A stretch of 57,589 bases of DNA from an uncultured Bacilli bacterium (GTDB lineage: Bacteria > Bacillota_I > Bacilli_A > RF39 > UBA660): contig CAKPKR010000007.1 of the NCBI GenBank assembly GCA_934167465.1, positions 1 through 57,589 on the forward strand, given 5' to 3'. Below the pieces are notes generated by a model that worked only from the letters and a program-made list of their open reading frames with translations, ran no database searches and was not told where the DNA came from. The position numbers and the translations under genes were made by a program. The first letter of the stretch is position 1. Each line of letters starts with the position of its first letter. Shown piece after piece: positions 33,954 to 41,694 of the stretch.

Positions 33954-34212
33954 ATATTGCTTCAACAATCAATTTTATTGCAGTTCTTTCATCTCCATCA
34001 ATTACTATATCAGTAAATGCTGGAATACAAACTAAATTTTTACCACTAGGCGCTACAAAACCTCGAGCAATTGCGATTGCTTTTATTGCTTGATTTAATG
34101 CCCCTGCTCCAATTGCTTGTATTTCTGCAGTTCCTTTTTCTCTAAATACATTAGCTAAAGCCCCAGCTACTGAATTTGGATTTGATTTACTAGATACTTT
34201 AAGTGTTTCCAT
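33952..34212 (-). CDS. spoVS: Stage V sporulation protein S (SpoVS)
   Basis: An 86-aa protein with the full SpoVS pattern: LKVSSKSNPNSVAGALANV, EIQAIGAGALNQAIKAIAIA, PSGKNLVCIPAF and a closing DGDERTAIKLIVEAI. SpoVS is a small nucleic-acid-binding (Alba-like) protein needed for timely sporulation and dehydration of the core. Length equals the Bacillus homologue. It is downstream of the diguanylate cyclase in the same direction with a 56-base gap, and has a GAAAGGAA SD. Confidence 0.95.
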   Translation of the reverse strand: METLKVSSKSNPNSVAGALANVFREKGTAEIQAIGAGALNQAIKAIAIARGFVAPSGKNLVCIPAFTDIVIDGDERTAIKLIVEAI

Positions 34213-34268
34213 ATATATTCATTCCTTTCTTACAATAAATTATATGTTTGTAAATTAAAAAAAGAACA

Positions 34269-35351
34269 TTAAAATAATATTCTATTTCTACCTTGTTCTT
34301 TTGCTTCATATAATTTTTTATCTGCAATTTCTATAAATTTAGAAACGGAAAGATTATACTTGTATTCAGCAATTCCTCCACTAATTGTTACTTTATTAGA
34401 TTTTATTTGTAACCTTTTTTCTGCTTCTCTTCTTATTGATTCAGCTATAATATATGCATTTTTTATATTAATTGATGGAAGAATAATAAGAAATTCTTCA
34501 CCACCATATCTTGTTACTATGCCTTTTGGTCCAACAATATTTTTAGTTAATATAACAATTTTTTTCAAAATATTATCACCAACAATATGCCCATAATTGT
34601 CATTTACTCTTTTAAAATAATCAACATCTATCATTATTATTGATAGTGGTAAATTTTTTTCTTCTATACATTTTTTTAAACATTTTTCCATATGATTACG
34701 GTTCCAAGCACCAGTAAGTGAATCAGTTATTGACATTTTATTCAAATAATCATTAATATCATTTAGTTTTTTATTTTTTCTTTCATAAAGTTTTATAATT
34801 GTTAATAAAGAAATTCCTATGGAAATAGATATAAAAATAATATGTATAAATATCACTATTGTATGTAATAATGAGCCATATAAAACATTTTTTGTTAGTA
34901 TATTGTTAGAATCATAAATAATTAAAAATAAATAATATATAGTTTCTATAATTAAAATTAGAATTCTTTTTTTACCACTAAATAATAGTATTGTATATAA
35001 TAAAGCCATTATAATATATAATCCAACAATACCTTGAATAACTGTAAATCTAGCTAATATACCTAATGATATATTCATAAAAATAATTGTTAATACACTA
35101 TAAATATTGACTTTTCTATTAGAATTACAGATTGCAAAAAAAATACATTGTACTGCTAAACAAATAAAAGCAATAATTGAAACTTCTATACGTTGTTGAA
35201 GTAAAGTGATTATTGTTGCAATAAAAAGTAATACTATTAAGCTTATTGTTTCAATATTATATATTCTATGATTTAAAGTTCGATCTTGTCCAAATAATTT
35301 ATCAATTTTAGTTTCAATTAATTTTGAAATTTTGTTATATAAATTGCTCAT
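34269..35351 (-). CDS. Membrane diguanylate cyclase (GGDEF domain)
   Basis: A 360-aa protein: a short cytoplasmic start, six hydrophobic helices (residues about 30-185), then a complete GGDEF domain from about 200 with DSLTGAWNRNHME, IDVDYFKRVNDNYGH and the active-site loop RYGGEEF. No RxxD inhibitory site is seen ahead of the loop. It makes c-di-GMP from two GTP. The ATG at 35351 has GAAAGGA 7 bases upstream. A c-di-GMP-I riboswitch and terminator lie in its leader, so the enzyme's product probably controls its own mRNA. Confidence 0.92.
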   Translation of the reverse strand: MSNLYNKISKLIETKIDKLFGQDRTLNHRIYNIETISLIVLLFIATIITLLQQRIEVSIIAFICLAVQCIFFAICNSNRKVNIYSVLTIIFMNISLGILARFTVIQGIVGLYIIMALLYTILLFSGKKRILILIIETIYYLFLIIYDSNNILTKNVLYGSLLHTIVIFIHIIFISISIGISLLTIIKLYERKNKKLNDINDYLNKMSITDSLTGAWNRNHMEKCLKKCIEEKNLPLSIIMIDVDYFKRVNDNYGHIVGDNILKKIVILTKNIVGPKGIVTRYGGEEFLIILPSINIKNAYIIAESIRREAEKRLQIKSNKVTISGGIAEYKYNLSVSKFIEIADKKLYEAKEQGRNRILF

Positions 35352-35370
35352 TTTATTTTCCTTTCTAGAA

Positions 35371-35397
35371 AAAAACAGTCGACCAAACCAACTGTTT
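35371..35397 (-). terminator. Riboswitch expression-platform terminator
   Basis: In the leftward transcript AAACAGTTG pairs with CGACTGTTT (one G-U) and runs into T. It lies between the riboswitch and the GGDEF start. Confidence 0.75.
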
Positions 35398-35398
35398 A

Positions 35399-35470
35399 AT
35401 TGCAACTGGCTGACATTTTAAAGTCCCTATAGTTTTGCGTCACAATCTTTCGAATTGCTTTGCTAAATAA
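35399..35470 (-). promoter_or_regulatory. c-di-GMP-I (GEMM-I) riboswitch
   Basis: Reading the minus strand: GCAAAGCAAT, the CGAAAG tetraloop hairpin CAAT/ATTG, the invariant GACGCAAA joint, CTATAGGGAC with the tetraloop receptor, a GAC/GTC stem, AGCCAG and closing TTGC. These are the conserved blocks of the GEMM-I aptamer in order, with P1 GCAA/TTGC. It ends 47 bases before the diguanylate cyclase ATG. Confidence 0.85.
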
Positions 35471-35478
35471 ATCGATTA

Positions 35479-36498
35479 TTATTTTTTTAAATTAATACCA
35501 TAAATAACACTATCAAATAATGGTTTTACACCAGTTCCATCATCATTTAAGTGTATTTTAGATTGATATATATCATAACCAGGTAATTGATTTCCTTCTA
35601 TCATAACTGGTCCTTTATTAGTAATTGCTATATCCCAACCTACTAATCCAACTTGTGGAACTACCTTAGATGCTTCTTTTACCATTTTAATTGCTTCTTT
35701 AAAATATGGAATTTGAAATCCTTCTATTTTAGTATTAGTTACTGGGTGATTAATGAATACATTACCTTTTTTATCAATAGCAGGTTTATATATTATTCCT
35801 TTTTCGTTAACAACACTATACATTCCACCATGATTAAAGTTATCAACTACATTATTACCATTTCCAATTCTAATAGCTCTAAATAAAACTGTACATTTTT
35901 TATTTTTATATGCTGTTACTATTCTTAATGTATTAACACTTGTAGGAAATAATTTGTTCATTTCTTTAGATTGTTTAACACATTCTTCTACTAATAATTG
36001 TTTATTATGAATAAGCCTCATATACAAATTTTTAATATTTGTATCTTTTGTTATTTCTATTTTTTTTATTCCTTTGCCACATTGTAAATCAACAGGCTTT
36101 ACAATTATTATTTTATGTTTTTTCACGAATTTAGTAAATTCTTCTAAGTTCGATCTTAAATATAAGTAATCTCTTTTTAAGTATTTATTAAATAATTCAT
36201 TAAACTTAACCTTATTGTTAAATAATTCATAATATGAACTATCATTCATTGTTTTCAAATAACCATTGTTTACTCCTCGCGTAACGAATGTTTTTCTTTG
36301 TCTACTAGTTAAGTTTTCAAAAAAGAAAACTTTATAATCCATATATCCTGCTTGGTATTTAATTGAACATATTAACATATCTAAAAATATATATATTTTT
36401 GGTTTTTTACTTCTTTTTGATACTTCTTTAATACTTTCTTTTGCTGCTTTAAAATCCATACTAAATAATCTCTTAAAATAGTATTTTACTTTACTCAT
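35479..36498 (-). CDS. Sugar-transfer-associated ATP-grasp protein
   Basis: A 339-aa soluble protein with ATP-grasp features: IIVKPVDLQCGKGI (ATP-binding lysine and glycine loop), LLVEECVKQ (hinge Glu), NTLRIVTAY, FNHGGMYSVVNEKG, VGLVGWDIAITNKGPVMIEGNQLPG (metal-binding acidic/Asn residues). The N-terminal helical part (FKRLFSMDFKAAKESIKEV) is typical of ATPgrasp_ST proteins, often found with teichoic acid or polysaccharide genes. It probably couples a carboxylate to an amine on a surface polymer; the substrate is unknown. The start at 36498 has GGTGAT just upstream. It lies between dacF and the riboswitch. Confidence 0.75.
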   Translation of the reverse strand: MSKVKYYFKRLFSMDFKAAKESIKEVSKRSKKPKIYIFLDMLICSIKYQAGYMDYKVFFFENLTSRQRKTFVTRGVNNGYLKTMNDSSYYELFNNKVKFNELFNKYLKRDYLYLRSNLEEFTKFVKKHKIIIVKPVDLQCGKGIKKIEITKDTNIKNLYMRLIHNKQLLVEECVKQSKEMNKLFPTSVNTLRIVTAYKNKKCTVLFRAIRIGNGNNVVDNFNHGGMYSVVNEKGIIYKPAIDKKGNVFINHPVTNTKIEGFQIPYFKEAIKMVKEASKVVPQVGLVGWDIAITNKGPVMIEGNQLPGYDIYQSKIHLNDDGTGVKPLFDSVIYGINLKK

Positions 36499-36565
36499 AG
36501 ACATCACCATAAATATTATATCATTTTGTCAAAAAAAAGAAATGATTTTCTAAAAAAAAAATAAT

Positions 36566-37747
36566 CTATTTAAAGATTATTTTTCCATTTATCATATCAG
36601 TTATATTTCTAAAGTATAATTCTAAAAAATTTGCTTTTTCAACATTCTCTTTTACTGTTAACTCAGCTTCACTTATTTTCTTACCATCTTCATTTATAAT
36701 TAATTTACCAATTACCTCTCCTTTTTTTATTGGTGCCTTTATTTTATTTAATTTAAAATCATATGTTATTTCACCAACTTGTTCAGTTTTTTGTTTTACA
36801 ATAGTTATATTATCAGTAGGTACTATTTCAACATATTTATTTTTAGATTTATCTATTTCTATTTTTTTTATTATTGTTTTAGTGTTAGCTACTTCTACTG
36901 TTTTGATTTTAGCAAAACCATAATCTAACATACTAGATATTTCAGCATTTCTTGTACTACTTGTTGGTTCATTCATTGCTACTGCAATTAACCTCACATT
37001 ATTTTTTTTAGCAGTCGCCGTTAAACAATAACCTGCTGTACCAGTATATCCAGTTTTTAGTCCATCTGCACCATTATAAAATCTTACCAACTTATTTGTA
37101 TTAACTAGCCAAAATTCTCTATCAGTACCTTTTCTTAAATAATCTTCATATATACTAGTAAATTCTAATACTTTTTCGTGTTTAATTAATTCTTTGGCCA
37201 TAATACTCATATCATAAGCACTTGAGTAATGGTTTGCTTCATCTAATCCATGTGGATTTTTAAAGTTAGTATCTTTTAGTCCTAATTCCTTAGCTTTATT
37301 ATTCATCATATTTACGAATTCATCTACTGTACCTGCTATTGTTTCAGCTAAAGCAACGACTGCATCATTACCACTTGCTACAGCAATTCCTTTAAATAAA
37401 TCGGATACTTTCATTTTTTCGCCTGTTTCTAGTAGTATTTGTGATCCTCCCATACTAGATGCATTTTCAGAAACCGTAACAACATCATCCCAATTGATTA
37501 CTCCTTTTTCTATTGATTCAACTATAACTAACATACTCATTATCTTAGTCATAGAAGCAGGTGCTAATTTCTCGTGAGAATTCTTTTCAAATAAAATTTT
37601 TCCCGTAGTAGCTTCTATTAATATTGCACTTGTAGCATTAATTGCTAAAGAACTATTTTTTTGACTTTCCATAACAGGAATTGTATCACTTGCAAGTACA
37701 CTAAATGGTAATATTAATAATAGTAAAAAAACACATATTTTTTTCAT
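36566..37747 (-). CDS. dacF: D-alanyl-D-alanine carboxypeptidase (DacF-like, PBP5 family)
   Basis: A 393-aa exported penicillin-binding protein. It has a signal peptide (MKKICVFLLLLILPFSVLA), an SxxK motif in APASMTKIMS, SxN as SGND, and KTG in GLKTGYTGTAGY; the C-terminal beta-sandwich domain and a hydrophobic-amphipathic tail (ELYFRNITDMI) follow. It trims pentapeptides and lowers cross-linking, in sporulation shaping the cortex. It comes after spoVAE in the same direction, with a 52-base gap. In Bacillus dacF precedes spoIIAA; here it is at the other end of the cluster. Confidence 0.9.
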   Translation of the reverse strand: MKKICVFLLLLILPFSVLASDTIPVMESQKNSSLAINATSAILIEATTGKILFEKNSHEKLAPASMTKIMSMLVIVESIEKGVINWDDVVTVSENASSMGGSQILLETGEKMKVSDLFKGIAVASGNDAVVALAETIAGTVDEFVNMMNNKAKELGLKDTNFKNPHGLDEANHYSSAYDMSIMAKELIKHEKVLEFTSIYEDYLRKGTDREFWLVNTNKLVRFYNGADGLKTGYTGTAGYCLTATAKKNNVRLIAVAMNEPTSSTRNAEISSMLDYGFAKIKTVEVANTKTIIKKIEIDKSKNKYVEIVPTDNITIVKQKTEQVGEITYDFKLNKIKAPIKKGEVIGKLIINEDGKKISEAELTVKENVEKANFLELYFRNITDMINGKIIFK

Positions 37748-37799
37748 AATCCACCTCTAATAAATACTATGAAATATTAAAAAAAAAAGAATAATAAAA

Positions 37800-38150
37800 T
37801 TAATCTTTTGGTTTAAATATTAAACTAAGTAAAAATGAGAAAACTATTGCTGAAATAATTCCCGAAGAAGTTAAATCAAACATTCCCATGGCTAAACCTA
37901 TTATTCCAAATTCATTAGCTTTTTCTAAAGCACCGTGTATTAATAAATGACCAAATGAAGTAATTGGAACTAGTGCTCCACCACCAGCCCATAAAACAAA
38001 CTTATCATATATACTAAATATATCTAAAAAAGCACCTACAACTACAAATATTGTTGTTACATGGCCTGCTGTTAATTTTGTATTATCTAATATTATTTGA
38101 CCTAATAAACATACTATTCCAGCAAATAAAAATGCATTTAAATATATCAT
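37800..38150 (-). CDS. spoVAE: Stage V sporulation protein AE (SpoVAEb)
   Basis: A 116-aa protein with three to four membrane helices and the SpoVAE(b) motif GHVTTIFVVVGAFLDIF plus LVPITSFGHLLIHGALEKA. It is part of the SpoVA channel that moves Ca-dipicolinate into the forespore and out on germination. Its start overlaps the SpoVAD stop by one base, with GGAGG-type SD inside spoVAD. The length matches the family. Confidence 0.93.
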   Translation of the reverse strand: MIYLNAFLFAGIVCLLGQIILDNTKLTAGHVTTIFVVVGAFLDIFSIYDKFVLWAGGGALVPITSFGHLLIHGALEKANEFGIIGLAMGMFDLTSSGIISAIVFSFLLSLIFKPKD

Positions 38151-39127
38151 TATATTACCTCCAAACTAATAGCGTGGCATATAGCAGGTATTGTTTCTTT
38201 TTCATTAACCATTGTTGTACTCATTAAAGCTCCAGTTGCTAAAAGTAGTACTTTTTTAAATTCTTTTTTCTTCATTTTATCAAATATATATCCGTATGTT
38301 ACTAACGGTAAACAAGCAGGTCCAGATCCTCCTGCATATACATCTTGGTTATTTATATCAAATATCATACAAGCAGAATCATCATAATTATTTAGTTCAA
38401 TATTATATTCTTCTTTCATATAATCTTTCATTATATCTTTTCCGTATCTTCCTAAATCACCACTTAAAATTAAATCATAATAACTAATATCTCTCTTTGT
38501 TTCTTTTAAGTGAGTATATAATGTATCTGCACACGCTGGTGTCATTACTGCACCCATATTATAAACATCTGTTACACCTAAATCTACTACTTTCCCAATT
38601 GTTGAAGACTCAATCTTTATTCCGTTTTTTTCACTACTTAAAAAGGCAGAACAACCACCAGTAGTTGTAAATGTTGTTGTTTTCGGTTTCACTCCACCAT
38701 ATTCTACTGGGTATCTAAATTGTTTTTCAGCAGCATTATTATGTGAAGATACAGAACAAACACAATTTTCTATTTGTTTAGATTCAATTAAATTGGAACC
38801 TATTATTAAACCTTCAACACTGCTAGCACATGCACTATATATTCCTAGATATGGAATTCCTATTTTTGATGCTGCATAGTTAGATGAAACTATTTGATTT
38901 AACAAATCACCTGATATCATTAGTTCAGGAATTTTATTTGTTTTCTTGATTAATAAATCTATTGATTCTTCTATCAATTTACTTTCTGCTTCTTCCCAAG
39001 ATTTTGTTCCAAAATAAAATTCATTGTAACTCTTATCAAAATAATTACCTAATGGTCCTTTTTTTTCATATGGTCCAGATATTGTAATTGTATCATTTAT
39101 GTACACATTATTATATTTAAATGTCAT
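38150..39127 (-). CDS. spoVAD: Stage V sporulation protein AD (SpoVAD)
   Basis: A 325-aa thiolase-like-fold protein: GIYSACASSVEGL with the pseudo-catalytic cysteine region, SSHNNAAEKQFRYPVEYGG, TTFTTTGGCSAFL, GDLGRYGKDIM, and GGSGPACLPLV. SpoVAD binds dipicolinic acid and is a soluble part of the SpoVA complex. It overlaps spoVAC by four bases (ATGA). Near-full length for the family (about 338 aa). Confidence 0.95.
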   Translation of the reverse strand: MTFKYNNVYINDTITISGPYEKKGPLGNYFDKSYNEFYFGTKSWEEAESKLIEESIDLLIKKTNKIPELMISGDLLNQIVSSNYAASKIGIPYLGIYSACASSVEGLIIGSNLIESKQIENCVCSVSSHNNAAEKQFRYPVEYGGVKPKTTTFTTTGGCSAFLSSEKNGIKIESSTIGKVVDLGVTDVYNMGAVMTPACADTLYTHLKETKRDISYYDLILSGDLGRYGKDIMKDYMKEEYNIELNNYDDSACMIFDINNQDVYAGGSGPACLPLVTYGYIFDKMKKKEFKKVLLLATGALMSTTMVNEKETIPAICHAISLEVI

Positions 39128-39570
39128 ATAGTACCTCCAAACAAAAGTATCCTAACGAGTCCAAAAACATAAGCACTTACTACTCCAAATACTATTACTG
39201 TTCCTGCTAATTTAAACATATTCGCCCCTAATCCTGTTACTAATCCCTCTTTACGATATTCTAAAGAAGCACTCATCATTGAATGTGCAAAACCTGTTAT
39301 TGGTACAATTAATCCTGCTCCTACCCATTTAACAATACTATCAAAAAATCCTAAACAAGTAAGTAAACAACCAATAAATATAAGTGTTATTATCATAAAA
39401 GTTCCAGCTTCTTTAGTAGGTATATCCAAAATATAGGAATACAATTCCAAAAGTAATTCTCCAATTACTCCCATCATTCCTCCTACTATAAACGCCTTTG
39501 TTTCATTTTTTAATCTATCTTCTTTTGGTTTATGTTTATCAATTATTTTTTGATATTTTTCTTTTTCCAT
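39124..39570 (-). CDS. spoVAC: Stage V sporulation protein AC (SpoVAC)
   Basis: A 148-aa membrane protein with a charged N-terminus (YQKIIDKHKPKEDRLKN) and about four hydrophobic helices, including AFIVGGMMGVIGELLLELY and AGLIVPITGFAHSMMSASLE, the SpoVAC hallmark. SpoVAC is the mechanosensitive-channel-like part of the dipicolinate channel. The ATG at 39570 has AGGAGG 7 bases upstream; an upstream start would put the N-terminus into the sigF terminator. A SigF/SigG-like promoter lies right before it. Confidence 0.93.
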   Translation of the reverse strand: MEKEKYQKIIDKHKPKEDRLKNETKAFIVGGMMGVIGELLLELYSYILDIPTKEAGTFMIITLIFIGCLLTCLGFFDSIVKWVGAGLIVPITGFAHSMMSASLEYRKEGLVTGLGANMFKLAGTVIVFGVVSAYVFGLVRILLFGGTI

Positions 39571-39587
39571 ATTTTTCCTCCTATGGT

Positions 39588-39616
39588 TATTATGAAAAAA
39601 AATTTTTATTTTATAC
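39588..39616 (-). promoter_or_regulatory. Forespore sigma (SigF/SigG-type) promoter of spoVA
   Basis: On the minus strand GTATA (39612-39616), 17 bases, CATAATA (39588-39594). This fits the SigG consensus GHATR-N(17-18)-CATWMTA and is placed between the sigF terminator and spoVAC. spoVA is a SigG target in Bacillus. Confidence 0.65.
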
Positions 39617-39617
39617 A

Positions 39618-39649
39618 AAAAAATCAAGCTATTCTTGACTTGATTTTTT
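39618..39649 (-). terminator. Terminator of spoIIAA-sigF
   Basis: AAAAAATCAAG/CTTGATTTTTT, overlapping the sigF stop, T-rich in the leftward direction. It splits sigF from the spoVA operon. Confidence 0.8.
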
Positions 39650-40274
39650 CTTTTATTTTATTTAATTTTCTTGATACTTGAACTTGATTTGTATGAAGAA
39701 TAGTTGCCAACTCTGATTGCGTATAGTTTTCTACTAAATTTTTTTCTAATAAATATCTTTCATTGTCATTTAAATTATTTAATTCTTGTTTTAGTGCTAC
39801 TAAAGTATCCATATCAATATCATTATTAGAAATAGTATCATAAAATGTAAGTTCTTTTCCTTCTTTATTTATTGTTTCATCTAAGTTTATAATCGGATTA
39901 TTTAGTTTTAAGCAATTTTCTATTATTTCTTCTTCTATTTCTAAATAATCAGATAATTCTTTTATTGTAGGATATCTATATAGTTTTTGACTTAATAATA
40001 CGTTAGCTTTTTCTATTCTTAAATTTAATTTATTCATTTTTGTTCCAAGTTTTAATGCTTTGTCTTGAGATACCACTTTATACATTTCACCTAGTATATC
40101 TAAATATGCATATGTAGTAAACTTTGCCTCCATATTAGGATCAAATCTGTTATAAGCATTGATTAAACCAATACATCCTGCTTGAAATAAATCTTCTTTG
40201 TTTTTATAATTTTTAAATCTTTTCATAATGCTATATATATATGATGAATACTCACTTATTTGTTCATTTGTCAT
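39624..40274 (-). CDS. sigF: Sporulation sigma factor, SigF/SigG type
   Basis: A 216-aa sigma-70 family factor. Region 2 has DLFQAGCIGLINAYNRFDP and KFTTYAYLDILGEMYK; region 3 has YPTIKELSDYLEIEEEIIE; region 4 ends in NYTQSELATILHTNQVQVSRKLNKI. The QSELA...QVQVSR helix is characteristic of SigF/SigG. It is about 40 residues shorter than Bacillus SigF, the loss being at the N-terminus. It overlaps the SpoIIAA-like gene by four bases (ATGA); spoIIAB, normally between them, is absent. SigF is preferred over SigG because of that neighbour. Confidence 0.82.
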   Translation of the reverse strand: MTNEQISEYSSYIYSIMKRFKNYKNKEDLFQAGCIGLINAYNRFDPNMEAKFTTYAYLDILGEMYKVVSQDKALKLGTKMNKLNLRIEKANVLLSQKLYRYPTIKELSDYLEIEEEIIENCLKLNNPIINLDETINKEGKELTFYDTISNNDIDMDTLVALKQELNNLNDNERYLLEKNLVENYTQSELATILHTNQVQVSRKLNKIKEKIKSRIA

Positions 40275-40618
40275 ATTAATTCTCCTATTCTAAATGATTC
40301 TAATTCATTATCTATTTCTTTAGCATATTTAAAAACTTTATTTTTCTTTAGTTTCAATTTAATTTCTTCTTTTATATTGGATAACATCAAAATTCCTTTA
40401 TTTTTTTTACACATTTCATATAAATAAAATATAAAGTGAATTCCTTTTAAATCTATTTCACTCACATTTTCCATATTTAAAACTATATTTTCTAAATTAT
40501 CTCTTTCTACGATAGGAATTAAAGCACTGCTAATAAATTTAATATTACTACTCACTAAATGTCCATCTAATCTAACAAACAATATACCTTTACGATATTC
40601 AAGAATAGTATTTAGCAT
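40271..40618 (-). CDS. spoIIAA: SpoIIAA-like STAS protein lacking the phosphorylation serine
   Basis: A 115-aa STAS-domain protein upstream of and overlapping sigF. The fold pattern is clear: FVRLDGHLVSSNI, ENIVLNMENVSEIDLKGIHFIFYLYE, KNKGILMLSN. In SpoIIAA the segment after VSxxD is DSSG, with Ser58 phosphorylated by SpoIIAB; here it reads DLKG, so the serine is missing. As an anti-anti-sigma factor it could not be switched by phosphorylation in the usual way. The alternative is a diverged STAS protein with another partner. Upstream, GTCGAAT resembles a SigH -10, but the -35 is poor. Confidence 0.7.
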   Translation of the reverse strand: MLNTILEYRKGILFVRLDGHLVSSNIKFISSALIPIVERDNLENIVLNMENVSEIDLKGIHFIFYLYEMCKKNKGILMLSNIKEEIKLKLKKNKVFKYAKEIDNELESFRIGELI

Positions 40619-40704
40619 TTTTTCACCTTCCTACTATACTTTAGCACATACTTTTTTAATTTTATTCACATTCGACAAAACTAGAACTTTTTTTAATACA
40701 ACAA

Positions 40705-40727
40705 AAAAAGACATTATTTGTCTTTTT
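40705..40727 (-). terminator. Terminator after lectin-like fragment
   Basis: AAAAAGACA/TGTCTTTTT with a five-base loop, leftward; still present though the gene before it is broken. Confidence 0.75.
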
Positions 40728-40735
40728 ATATGGTT

Positions 40736-41029
40736 CTATGGTGTTAAAACTAAACGGAAACTTACCCAACTGCTAGCAGTACCTCTGTTACCATTGAAGT
40801 TGAACTGACTTGCAAGCACACCATTACTGCAATCGCCACCACGACGAAACCAAGGGTTAAAAAAGTCAACAAAGCGCGCGTTGGAAGCATACCAACTTGA
40901 TATATGCAATGTCTTATCACCATTACTTCCAATTGATTTTAAAGTCATAAATGGTCCCATTTAGCCTGTTGCATCTCCTAAGATTCGATATTGATAATTT
41001 GATCCTGTACTTGATGAATTATATACATT
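40736..41029 (-). pseudogene. C-type-lectin-like domain fragment (degenerate)
   Basis: The minus strand encodes YQYRILGDATG, then TAA (40961-40963), then MGPFMTLK...WYASNARFVDFFNPWFRRGGDCSNGVLASQF...VSFRLVLTP-stop. The RGG...NG.LA..F.F....FR.VL pattern is the formylglycine-enzyme/C-type-lectin-like fold found at C-termini of surface pilins and of DGR variable proteins. GDATGE would need GAA where TAA stands, so the domain is dead. The base composition is clearly richer in G+C than its surroundings, suggesting import. Its 5' part overlaps the Rpn fragment in another frame, marking a recombination joint. Confidence 0.65.
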
Positions 41030-41214
41030 AAATAATTTATATTTATATTATTACTATTTAATTCGCTTGGTTTTAATTCTATTTTATCAATTTCTGTTTT
41101 TAGTATTGTTTCTAATAATCCTTTTAATAAATGTTTATTTTGTTCATTTAAAAATATTTCTTTGAATGGTCTATCATATTTACAAGTATAGAATGTATTT
41201 TTTTCTATTTGCAT
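40978..41214 (-). pseudogene. Rpn/PD-(D/E)XK transposase-like protein, N-terminal fragment
   Basis: About 60 residues match the N-terminus of Rpn-family nucleases: YDRPFKEIFLNEQNKHLLKG, LLETILKTEIDKIELKPSEL. The nuclease core and the repetitive C-terminal tail are gone, and the frame runs out in unrelated sequence at about 41030. GGAGG lies 7 bases before the ATG at 41214. A separate 3' end of the same family is at 57432-57589. Confidence 0.65.
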
Positions 41215-41316
41215 AAGCATTCCTCCTCTGGTAAAGAAAGAATATCATTTATTTGTTTTAATGTAAAATGACCAATTTTGTTATTTTGTAAGTCAATTTT
41301 AGAAATTGATCTAGTC
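41205..41316 (-). pseudogene. C-terminal remnant of an HTH protein
   Basis: RSISKIDLQNNKIGHFTLKQ then INDILSLPEEE, the end of a Xre-type or antitoxin-like helix-turn-helix. The open frame stops three codons upstream exactly where the dispersed repeat begins (41317), so the repeat or its carrier truncated the gene. Its stop overlaps the start of the Rpn fragment. Confidence 0.4.
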
Positions 41317-41375
41317 GATATTTAAAATTGAAGATAGTTTTTTATTGTTTTTATGAAATTTAGTAGTCTTTAAAA
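41317..41375. repeat. Dispersed repeat, copy 2
   Basis: Matches 20949-21005 (shared blocks ATATTTAAAATTGAA, ATAGTTTTTTATT, TTAGTAGT, TTTAAA). It abuts the truncated HTH frame. Confidence 0.6.
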
Positions 41376-41394
41376 AAATTGATATTTCTATCAA

Positions 41395-41583
41395 TTATTT
41401 TTCAACACATATAGCCATTCCAGGTTTAGAACCTTCCACATATACTTTATCAGTTAGTCTGCAACTTCTTTTAGTAGTTGCATCCTTTATATAACCACCT
41501 AATAACATAATAATTATTATCACAACAAACAAAATTGCTGCTACCATTAAACTATAAATTAAAACTTTTGATTTCTTTTCCAT
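41395..41583 (-). CDS. Small single-pass membrane protein (62 aa)
   Basis: MEKKSKVLIYSLMVAAILFV followed by a further hydrophobic run to about residue 32, then a short exterior part with two cysteines (KRSCRLTDKVYVEG...AICVEK). It could be an N-in anchored protein or a signal-anchor peptide; no known family. A hairpin (ATTGATA/TATCAAT, about 41378-41395) lies at its 3' end and serves as terminator. Confidence 0.5.
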   Translation of the reverse strand: MEKKSKVLIYSLMVAAILFVVIIIIMLLGGYIKDATTKRSCRLTDKVYVEGSKPGMAICVEK

Positions 41584-41694
41584 AATATCAACTCACTTAA
41601 ATACATATTATATTTTTTTTCATATTTTGTCAACAAAATTTGACAAAATATGCTCTATAGTTTAATATATATATCAATTTGTAAGGGGGTTATT

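Noticed and set aside
40736..41029. A diversity-generating retroelement target
   Set aside because: The lectin-like fold fits, but there is no reverse transcriptase or template repeat in the window and the domain is interrupted by TAA.
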